From Nocardia pneumoniae NBRC 100136 (GTDB taxonomy: Bacteria; Actinomycetota; Actinomycetes; Mycobacteriales; Mycobacteriaceae), in the NCBI RefSeq assembly GCF_000308755.1, contig NZ_BAGF01000144.1, positions 1 through 33,241 on the forward strand: 33,241 nucleotides of DNA. Reading direction: 5' to 3'. The notes under the pieces are model-generated. The model saw nothing but the letters and a program-made list of their open reading frames with translations, had not been told where the DNA came from and did no database searches. Both the position numbers and the translations under genes were made by a program. This document shows positions 15,923 through 22,625 of this stretch, piece by piece (positions within the stretch are counted from its first letter, which is position 1; every line of letters starts with the position of its first letter).

Positions 15923-16546
15923 TCAGTGACCGGGACCGTGTACGCGTGCGGTGATCCGCCGGTGCAAGCCACGTCCAGCGAGCACCAGGAGCGTGATTTT
16001 GAGGCCGAGCAGGATCACGGCCCCGATGACACCGGTCCACAGCAGGTTGGCCATCAGACTGCCGCCCACCACGAGGTGCGTGACGATCGCGAGGAACGCG
16101 AAGAGCCCGAACGCAAGGGTGCGCCAACTAGGCATCGACCAGCGGCGCGACGCGCCGGTGTGCGGGCTTTCGGTGGAGTATTCGGCGATCGGTTCGTCGG
16201 AAACCTCGGTAGGGGTCCAGTCCACGCGCAACGGCTCCCGGTGGCTGAATCTGTCGAGATTGCCCGTGACGATGCCTTGGATCTGCCGCAGTCTCCCGGC
16301 ATCGGCGGCTTCCGCACGCACGCGGAGCATCTGTCCGTCGGCAGTCAGCGTGCAATGGCCCCAAGGTTCGAAGGTCACCGTGCCATCGGTACTGGACCAC
16401 TCGGCGCGCACGCGGACGTCGGGCCGGGCCGGCCCGCCGGGGCGGCCGTGCGGGGCTCCGCCGCCGATCGCGGCGGCATGTCGGCAGAACTGAACGAGAT
16501 ATCGACTGGCCCGGTCGGTCGGTATGCAAGCCTCTGCGGTGAGCAT
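15923..16546 (-). CDS. DUF2218 protein with C-terminal transmembrane helices
   Basis: The product is 207 aa from the ATG at 16546 (MLTAEACIPTDRASRYLVQFC), which matches where DUF2218 domains begin; an ATG at 16576 would add ten residues and is also possible. Residues 1-105 carry the DUF2218 pattern (TDRASRYLVQFCRH, GTVTFEPWGHCTL, LRVDW near the end). About residues 140-195 contain two hydrophobic helices (TLAFGLFAFLAIVTHLVVGG and LLWTGVIGAVILLGLKITLLVL). The usual DUF2218 protein is a soluble protein of about 100 aa, so the membrane extension is unusual. The function of the family is not known. It follows the methyltransferase gene closely and is probably co-transcribed with it. Confidence 0.75.
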   Translation of the reverse strand: MLTAEACIPTDRASRYLVQFCRHAAAIGGGAPHGRPGGPARPDVRVRAEWSSTDGTVTFEPWGHCTLTADGQMLRVRAEAADAGRLRQIQGIVTGNLDRFSHREPLRVDWTPTEVSDEPIAEYSTESPHTGASRRWSMPSWRTLAFGLFAFLAIVTHLVVGGSLMANLLWTGVIGAVILLGLKITLLVLAGRGLHRRITARVHGPGH

Positions 16547-16583
16547 TGCCGTCGCCTTTCCTGGGTCCGGATTCATGGTGGCC

Positions 16584-17222
16584 TTACTGCCGCGTCATCG
16601 TGACCAGCCAGGCTGGAATGCCCTCACTTCGGCCGATTCCTTCGATCGTTATCGGTTCGAACTCCTCCACCTGCCACCCGTCGGCGAAAAGCGACTCGAT
16701 CTCCGCCCGCGTGAATGAGCGGTGGTGGCCGCCTTCGCCGCGGAAGCAGACCATTGCGTAGCGTCCGCCGGGCACGAGCACCGCACGCAGCCCGTCGATG
16801 AAGGCTGTGCGGACCTCGGGTTCGTCGACGATATGGACGAACAGGCCGCAGTCGAGCACGGTGTCGAACTGTTCGTTCAGCTCGGCCAGCTCGGTGGCAT
16901 CGTGTAAGCGGAATGTCGCGGTGACGTTACGACGGGCGGCTTTGCGCTTCGCGGTATCGAGGGCCGTGGAGGAAATGTCGATGCCGGTCGCCGCCAGTCC
17001 GCGCTCAGCGCACATCAGGACGTGCTCGCCGGTTCCGCAGCCGACGTCCAGCACTCGGCCCCGGATGCCGCCGCGATCGAGGAGGTACAGCATCGCGGGT
17101 TGCGGGCGGTCGAGGTCCCACTCCGGCCCGTCGGAGTACATCGCGTTCCATCCGTCGGCGCCCCGCGGATGGCGGCCGTCGGAAGGGTGCGCGTGGTGCA
17201 GATGCGGAGGGATCGCGGTCAT
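16584..17222 (-). CDS. Class I SAM-dependent methyltransferase, thiopurine-methyltransferase-like
   Basis: The product is 212 aa. The N-terminus has WDLDRPQPAM, which resembles the PxWDxxRPxP entry of the TPMT/TehB-like group. Motif I is RVLDVGCGTGEHVL, followed by GIDISSTAL and the later motif TVLDCGLFVHIV. The first 20 residues are His-rich (PPHLHHAHPSDGRH). Such enzymes methylate S, Se, Te or halide acceptors; the substrate cannot be assigned. It starts 57 bases after the end of the biosynthetic cluster on the same strand, but the gap contains an operator-like element shared with the exporter promoter, which fits separate regulation by the TetR pair. Confidence 0.8.
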   Translation of the reverse strand: MTAIPPHLHHAHPSDGRHPRGADGWNAMYSDGPEWDLDRPQPAMLYLLDRGGIRGRVLDVGCGTGEHVLMCAERGLAATGIDISSTALDTAKRKAARRNVTATFRLHDATELAELNEQFDTVLDCGLFVHIVDEPEVRTAFIDGLRAVLVPGGRYAMVCFRGEGGHHRSFTRAEIESLFADGWQVEEFEPITIEGIGRSEGIPAWLVTMTRQ

Positions 17223-17261
17223 GGGTTGTCCTTCCGGTGGGCGAGGAGGGGCAACCCCAGG

Positions 17262-17289
17262 TTTATCAGTACAAACTGTCTAAGTCAAT
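17262..17289. promoter_or_regulatory. Operator-like element shared with the exporter promoter
   Basis: TGTCTAAGTCAAT (17277-17289) matches TGTCTATGTCAAT at 15245-15257 in 12 of 13 positions, and both are preceded by TTTAT. Here the left half is degenerate (CAGT...ACTG only). It lies in front of the methyltransferase gene at 17222 and overlaps the last codons of the lyase gene. Confidence 0.5.
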
Positions 17290-18728
17290 GACGACCCGTC
17301 TCGATCGCGAGCGCGGCGTCCCGGGTCGATTCCGTTCTCGGCGCACCGCGCCAGGACGAAGTCGACGATGTCGGGTGCGGCGCCGAGGTAGTTGGCGGGT
17401 GTGAGCAGCTCCGCGATGTCGGCCGCGCTGAGTCTGGCGCGGATTCCGGCGTCCGCGGCGAGCACCTCCGCCAACGGACGCCGGGTTTGCTCGGCCCGGA
17501 AGGAAGCGGCCTGCAACGTCTTCTTCGCCATCGTCTTGCCGAGCAGCGGGGTCAAGACCGCCGATAGCCGCTCGCTGACGATCTGGCCGTTGGTGAGATT
17601 CAGGTTCTCCAGCATCCGAGCGCCGTCGACGACCAGGCCCTCGGCCAGTTCGACGGCCGTCGCCGTCGCCCCGCCGACCAGCAGGAGACATTCGCGCAGC
17701 GGTTGCCATTCGCTGTGCCAGGCGCCTGCCGGTCGTTCGTGTTCGGCGAGCATCGCCAGATGCAGCGTAGAGATCAGAGCGGGCACTTGCAGTGCTGAGG
17801 TGCGGATCAGCGTGCTGAGGGCGGGATTTCGCTTCTGCGGCATTGCCGACGACTCACCCCGGCCTTCCGCGGCCGGTTCCCGGACCTCGGCAAGCTCGGT
17901 TCGGGACAAGTCCATGACGTCGATCGCCATTTTTCCCAAAGCTCCCGAGGTGACCGCCAGCGCACCTGCTACATCGATGATCGGAGTGCGGTTGGTGTGC
18001 CACGGCACAAGAGTCGGCGCCAAGGAAAGTTGTGCTGCGAGCTCGGTCGTCAAGCGCTCGGCGAGCTCGCGCCGCGGCTTGTCGCCAGCCGTGGTCGTGG
18101 ATTCCCGGGCGCATTCGAGGTAAGCCGCCAGTGTGCCCGCCGCGCCGCCGAGTTGGATCGGCAGGCCGCCGCGGGCCAGCGGCGCCAGTCGCTGGTGAGC
18201 GTCCAGTACGGCGTTGAGCCATCCGGCGGCTTTCGCGCCGAAGGTGGTCGGGACGGCGTGCATGCCGAGGGTCCGCGCGGCGATCGGGGTCTCGCGATGT
18301 CGCCGAGCCAGCCGGGCCAGGGCCGTCGCGATGCGTTCGAGGTTGCTGACGATCGCCGCGAGGGCGCGGGAGGCGACCAGCATGGCGGCGGTGTCGAGGA
18401 TGTCCTGACTGGTGGCGCCACGATGTACGTAATTCGCACTTTTCGCGTCGATCTCGGTGACGGCACGGGTGAGTTCGACGACCAGGGGAACCACCGGGTT
18501 GGCCGCGCCACGAGACGCGACGGCCAGATCCTCCGTATCGAAGCGGTGTGAGCGGGCCGCTCGCGCGATGTCGTCGGCTGCCGATTCTGGAATGATGCCG
18601 AGGCGGGATTGCGTTCGGGCGAGGGCGATTTCGACATCGAGCATGGCTTCGATCCAGGCATCGTCATCGACCAGGACGGTCATGCCCAGCCCGGCTCGAA
18701 CCGGGTTCAGCAGTCCGGTGTCGCGCAC
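17280..18728 (-). CDS. Nitrosuccinate lyase-like enzyme (CreD/FzmL type) of the fumarase/aspartase superfamily
   Basis: The product is 482 aa from the GTG at 18728, chosen for the GGAG seven bases upstream and because TGLLNPVRAG is the normal family N-terminus; a GTG at 18803 would add 25 residues without a ribosome binding site. It resembles 3-carboxymuconate cycloisomerase: MLDVEIALARTQSRLGIIP, HRGATSQD (102-109), RTLGMHAVPTTFGAK (152-166), and the superfamily signature GESSAMPQKRNP (291-302), plus a C-terminal helical domain. Taken alone it could be a muconate or adenylosuccinate-type lyase. Placed directly after a CreE-like flavoprotein, the best reading is elimination of nitrite from nitrosuccinate to give fumarate and nitrous acid. 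It is the last gene of the cluster. Confidence 0.75.
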   Translation of the reverse strand: MRDTGLLNPVRAGLGMTVLVDDDAWIEAMLDVEIALARTQSRLGIIPESAADDIARAARSHRFDTEDLAVASRGAANPVVPLVVELTRAVTEIDAKSANYVHRGATSQDILDTAAMLVASRALAAIVSNLERIATALARLARRHRETPIAARTLGMHAVPTTFGAKAAGWLNAVLDAHQRLAPLARGGLPIQLGGAAGTLAAYLECARESTTTAGDKPRRELAERLTTELAAQLSLAPTLVPWHTNRTPIIDVAGALAVTSGALGKMAIDVMDLSRTELAEVREPAAEGRGESSAMPQKRNPALSTLIRTSALQVPALISTLHLAMLAEHERPAGAWHSEWQPLRECLLLVGGATATAVELAEGLVVDGARMLENLNLTNGQIVSERLSAVLTPLLGKTMAKKTLQAASFRAEQTRRPLAEVLAADAGIRARLSAADIAELLTPANYLGAAPDIVDFVLARCAENGIDPGRRARDRDGSSLT

Positions 18729-18783
18729 AGTGGTTCTCCAAGATTGTTTTTCGTGAGAGCTTCGGGGCCCCGGCTCGGTGGGG

Positions 18784-20718
18784 TCAGTGCGGGCATCCGA
18801 CACAGGGGACCGGCTCGAGGCGGATCGCGGCGAGCCGCAGCATGGCGCGTGCGACCTCGTCGGCGTCCGCCAAGGTCACCGAGTTCACCCCGGGCCGCGG
18901 TCCGGCCGCTGTGACCCAACGGACCTTCTCTGTCGGCACGCCCAGCGCGAACCGATGCGGGTGCGGGCGGCCGCCCCGGTCGATCAACCGGTGGTCGATG
19001 CCGACCTCGAGCCCGCCGGTGCGGTAGCGGCTTCCGTCGGGATTGGGGAGTGCATAGCATCGCACGGCCCCTTTGGCGAGGAGGCGGTTCATCAAGGGAT
19101 CGGTGGTTCGTCGGATATCTGGTTCGGGCAGCCGGGCTTCGATCAGATAGCGCGCCGAGACTCGTGAGTCACCGATGCTGGGCGACATCGCGGTGAATCG
19201 GTTGCCCTCCAGCGTCACCCGCATGTCGGGACCGATCACGCGCAGTAATCCCGCCCGCATCACCGCCGCCATCTCGCCGATACGCCGTGCGGGCGGGCCG
19301 ATCGAGAGGTAGGCGTTCAGCGGGGTGTACCACCGGTCGAGGTCGCGACAGTAGGAGCTGCCCGTGATCCCTTGGTGGTCGACGACGAGCCGAATCTCGT
19401 TGCGTAGATCGCGCAGCACGTCCAGTGCGGCCTTCACCGGGCCGCGCACATTGCCGAGCCGGGCGTTGCGGACGTCGGTGTCCAAGTAGTGGAGCAGCCA
19501 CCGTTGGAAGGAGTCCGAGTCCGGAAACATCAGCCCTCGTGCCGGATCGGTCACCTGAGTCCAGTTCCAACGCCGCTCGGGTGGCACCGCGTGCCTGTCC
19601 AGCAAAGCAGTCACGGACGTGCTGTTCCATGGCGCGGCGGCGTATTCGGACCGGAATATTCGCAGATCATGTGAACTTATGCGCTGATCGAGCAGCGTTG
19701 AGTAGTAGGTGATCTCGACTTCCTTGGCGATGAGCGGCCACACGTCGCGGCGGAAGTCGAGGTCGCCCTTGGATGCGGCGCGGTCGCGCAGCTCGAAGAT
19801 CTTCGGTGTGGTGAGCAGGATCGGATCGTGCCGTGCGGAGACGCCTTTCTGGTTTTCGCCACGAGCGTGGAAGGGCACGCCGCGGCGTGATCCCGCGTAG
19901 ATCAGCGGCTCCTGTCCCGAAGGGCGATATTCGACGATGCCTCGGTCGTCGACGAATCGCCCGCCGCGTCCTTCCGTCAGCAGTGGCAAGTAGTCGAAGA
20001 ATGTCAGGCCGAGGCCACGTATCAGTACCGGCTGCTGGGGCTTCAGGCTGTCCAGATCGGTATCGGCCGCATTACCCGGTGGGACTCGGCGTAGCCCTGT
20101 GGCCATGGCCTTCGCGTGCAGTCGTCGACTCGATTCGTCCTCTCGCGCGGGGAGGTGCCCCTGGGTCAGCACGACGGCGTCGAGGTCGCGGATCTGCTGG
20201 CCATTGTCCAGCCGTATCGATTGACGTCCTTGCTCGTCGCTCAAATCGACTGCTGTGCCGATGAGTTCGGTGACGTCGAGGAAATCTTGCGAGATCCGCC
20301 GGATGTGGTGGTAGGCCCAGCGCAGGTAGTGCCCGAAGAGCGCGCGGGTGGGGTAGGAGTTGGGGGTGAGCCGCGTCGCCTCGGCTAGAGCGGCCGTGGG
20401 GAGGTCGTGCGCTTCGCCGGTGACACGCAGGTAGCGGGCCCATTCGTACAAGCTGGGCCCGACCTGGACCGGACCCGCCATCACGACCGTTTCGTCGGTG
20501 AATACCGTGATCTGGGACGCGACGGTATTCATCAGAAGCCGGCCCGGCTGGTCGGTGCGCCACACCGCGCCTGTCGCCACGTCGACCGCGTCGATCAGTA
20601 CGACTTCGACTACGGTTCCCGGGACGGTCTTTCGCAGATTCGCGCACAGCCGTTCGAAGACGGTCAGTCCACGAGGACCGACGCCGACGATGGCGAATCT
20701 GGGGTGGCGTGCGGTCAT
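18784..20718 (-). CDS. FAD/NAD(P)-binding monooxygenase, CreE/FzmM-like (aspartate N-oxidation to nitrosuccinate)
   Basis: The product is 644 aa from the ATG at 20718, which overlaps the stop of the GNAT gene (ATGA). The N-terminus has a dinucleotide-binding fold RFAIVGVGPRGLTVFERL (GxGxxG at 12-17). Later landmarks are LLMNTVASQITVFTD, the NAD(P)-like segment VLIRGLGLTFFDYLPLL, and a long C-terminal part ending CVGCPH. This is the NAD_binding_9-type flavoprotein group, to which, as I recall, the CreE/FzmM enzymes belong. In that role it would oxidise L-aspartate with NADPH and O2 to nitrosuccinate, the substrate of the adjacent lyase. The pairing with the lyase supports this more strongly than the sequence alone, because many paralogues have unknown functions. 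Confidence 0.7.
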   Translation of the reverse strand: MTARHPRFAIVGVGPRGLTVFERLCANLRKTVPGTVVEVVLIDAVDVATGAVWRTDQPGRLLMNTVASQITVFTDETVVMAGPVQVGPSLYEWARYLRVTGEAHDLPTAALAEATRLTPNSYPTRALFGHYLRWAYHHIRRISQDFLDVTELIGTAVDLSDEQGRQSIRLDNGQQIRDLDAVVLTQGHLPAREDESSRRLHAKAMATGLRRVPPGNAADTDLDSLKPQQPVLIRGLGLTFFDYLPLLTEGRGGRFVDDRGIVEYRPSGQEPLIYAGSRRGVPFHARGENQKGVSARHDPILLTTPKIFELRDRAASKGDLDFRRDVWPLIAKEVEITYYSTLLDQRISSHDLRIFRSEYAAAPWNSTSVTALLDRHAVPPERRWNWTQVTDPARGLMFPDSDSFQRWLLHYLDTDVRNARLGNVRGPVKAALDVLRDLRNEIRLVVDHQGITGSSYCRDLDRWYTPLNAYLSIGPPARRIGEMAAVMRAGLLRVIGPDMRVTLEGNRFTAMSPSIGDSRVSARYLIEARLPEPDIRRTTDPLMNRLLAKGAVRCYALPNPDGSRYRTGGLEVGIDHRLIDRGGRPHPHRFALGVPTEKVRWVTAAGPRPGVNSVTLADADEVARAMLRLAAIRLEPVPCVGCPH

Positions 20719-21332
20719 GAGTACAGCCTTTTTCCGAGCGTTTCGCGCACGGCGGGCCAATCGTCGTCGGTCATCGCGAATTGCACGGTGTCGCGCCAGC
20801 TGCCGTCGGGGCGCCGCTTGTGCTTGCGCAGGACGCCCTCGCGTTCGGCGCCGAGTCCCGCGATGGCCTGCTGGGAGCGGGTGTTGCGGATGTCGGTGTG
20901 CCAGTACACCCGGACCGCGCCGAGTTCCTCGAAGGCGTGAGTCAGGAGAAGGAGTTTCGCTTCGGTGTTCAGGCCGGTGCGCCACCAGTCGCGTCCCAGC
21001 CATGTGTAGCCGATGGCGAGGGAACGACTTTCGGGATGGATGTCGTAGTAGGAGGTGGTTCCCGCGAACAGATTCGCGCCGGCCCGGACATCGATCTGGG
21101 CGAAGCAGACCCTGCCGCCGCGCACGGTGCCGTCGGTCATGCCCTCGACCATGCGGCGCGCGTCATCGAGGCTGCGCGGGCAGGTACTGGACAGGTGCTC
21201 GAAGACTTCGTCGTCGGCGATCGCGAGCAACTCTTCGGCGTGGGCGGCGGCCAGCGGCTCCAATCGGACGTAGGAGCCGGACAGCGTCGTCGGTTCGGTC
21301 CACCTCTGCGGAGGAGCAGCGGTTTCTGTCAT
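20715..21332 (-). CDS. GNAT N-acetyltransferase (RimJ/RimL type)
   Basis: The product is 205 aa. The GNAT fold is seen in VRLEPLAAAHAEELLAI (first strand and helix), GTTSYYDIHPESRSLAIGYTWLG (central strands) and the acetyl-CoA loop region RDWWRTGLNTEAK, then RVYWHTDIRNTRSQQAIAGLGAEREGVLR. The best neighbour-based role is acetylation of a hydrazine-type intermediate, as the FzmQ acetyltransferase is known to do with hydrazinosuccinate. That fits its place between an ASL homologue and the nitrosuccinate enzymes, but a role in self-resistance or in amide formation with the aryl group is also possible. Its stop overlaps the next ATG. Confidence 0.75.
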   Translation of the reverse strand: MTETAAPPQRWTEPTTLSGSYVRLEPLAAAHAEELLAIADDEVFEHLSSTCPRSLDDARRMVEGMTDGTVRGGRVCFAQIDVRAGANLFAGTTSYYDIHPESRSLAIGYTWLGRDWWRTGLNTEAKLLLLTHAFEELGAVRVYWHTDIRNTRSQQAIAGLGAEREGVLRKHKRRPDGSWRDTVQFAMTDDDWPAVRETLGKRLYS

Positions 21333-21338
21333 GTGGGA

Positions 21339-22625
21339 TCATCCTTCCGCTTCGGCGAGGACCTGCAATCGACTCAGGACCACGTGGTGATTGGTGAGGA
21401 AACGAGCCGGTTCGAGCGCGCCGAGCTCAACGCCCTTCTCGGTCAATACGTCCTGGAACGGCATGTCGGCGCAAGCCGCTCGATCCGCGGCCGACTGGAC
21501 CAGGCGATAGGCGTGCTCCCGCTCGACGCCTTGTTCGAGCAGGTCCGCGAGGGCGATGGAGCTGTATATCAGTCCACCGGTGTGCTCGAGCCCCGCGCGC
21601 ATCCGCTCCGGGAAGACTGCCAGAGTCGATACGACGTCGGTGGCGAGATTCAGCTGGTGGTGGGCCAGCGACAGCATCTCCGGCAGGGCGACGCGCTCCA
21701 CGGTGGCATGGGCGAGATCGCGCTCGTGCCATAACGCGACATTTTCCAGCATGGGGCCGAGTTGGCCACGCAGCAGCCGAGCCAGTCCGCACAGCCGCTC
21801 GCAGGAGGTCGGATTGCGTTTGTGCGGCATGGCGCTCGAGCCTTGATACGCCGGGGCGCGCCGCTCCTCGACCTCCCGGACTTCTGTGCGTTGCAGCAGC
21901 CGGAACTCCAGAGCGATCGCTTCGACACAGGCGGCGAGGGCGGCGAGGGCGAGCGCGAGTTCGGCGTGCCGATCGCGGGCGACGACCTGGGTCGGCACCG
22001 GCTCGACCGCCAAGCCCAGTGCCTCGCAGACGTATTGCTCGACGAACGGGTCGATGAGGGCGTACGTTCCGACGGCGCCGGAGATGGTGCCGACGGCGAC
22101 GGCGCCGCGCGCCGCGGTCAACCGGCGCAGGGATCGGTCTATCGCGAAGGCGAACGCGGCGAGTTTGTGGCCGAAGGTGGTGGGCTCGGCGTGGACGCCG
22201 TGCGTCCGGCCGATGCAGGCGGTGTTCCAGTGCTCGAGAGCTCGGTCGACCAGCACCCGGCGGAGCCGGCGGGCAGCGGCGAGCAGCAGGTCTGTGGCTC
22301 GGGCGAGGGTGTATCCGAGTGCGGTGTCGACGAGGTCGTAGCTGGTCATCCCCAGATGCACCCAGCGTGCGGATTCGGGGGGCATGGACTCGCAGTAGGC
22401 GGCGAGGAACGAGAGCACCTCGTGATCGCGGTCGCGCTGTAGTTCGGTGACCCGGGATGCCGCCGGTGCCGGTGCGGCGCGAATGTCGCCGAGGGCGCTG
22501 TCGGGTAGCAGACCCAGCTCAGCCTGTGCGGTCGCTACCAGAACCTCGACGTGCACCCATGTGTCGTAGCGGTGCTGGTCCGACCAGAGCTCGGTCATTT
22601 CGGGGGTGGTGAATCGTGGATTCAT
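21339..22625 (-). CDS. Adenylosuccinate-lyase homologue (possible FzmR-like N-acetylhydrazinosuccinate lyase)
   Basis: The product is 428 aa and has the PurB-type motifs: HLGMTSYDLVDTA (90-102), GRTHGVHAEPTTFGHK (139-154) and QGSSAMPHKRNP (261-272). It overlaps the preceding acylase gene (ATGA). Housekeeping PurB is normally encoded with other purine genes, which are absent here. In fosfazinomycin and kinamycin biosynthesis an ASL homologue (FzmR) releases acetylhydrazine and fumarate from N-acetylhydrazinosuccinate, and the adjacent GNAT gene is the matching partner. I therefore infer that function. It is the second member of the fumarase/aspartase superfamily in the cluster, distinct in subfamily from the one at 17280. 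Confidence 0.75.
   Translation of the reverse strand: MNPRFTTPEMTELWSDQHRYDTWVHVEVLVATAQAELGLLPDSALGDIRAAPAPAASRVTELQRDRDHEVLSFLAAYCESMPPESARWVHLGMTSYDLVDTALGYTLARATDLLLAAARRLRRVLVDRALEHWNTACIGRTHGVHAEPTTFGHKLAAFAFAIDRSLRRLTAARGAVAVGTISGAVGTYALIDPFVEQYVCEALGLAVEPVPTQVVARDRHAELALALAALAACVEAIALEFRLLQRTEVREVEERRAPAYQGSSAMPHKRNPTSCERLCGLARLLRGQLGPMLENVALWHERDLAHATVERVALPEMLSLAHHQLNLATDVVSTLAVFPERMRAGLEHTGGLIYSSIALADLLEQGVEREHAYRLVQSAADRAACADMPFQDVLTEKGVELGALEPARFLTNHHVVLSRLQVLAEAEG

Noticed and set aside
20719..21003. Upstream extension of the CreE-like frame on the minus strand
   Set aside because: It would run through the GNAT gene; the ATG at 20718 overlaps the GNAT stop and directly precedes the dinucleotide-binding motif.
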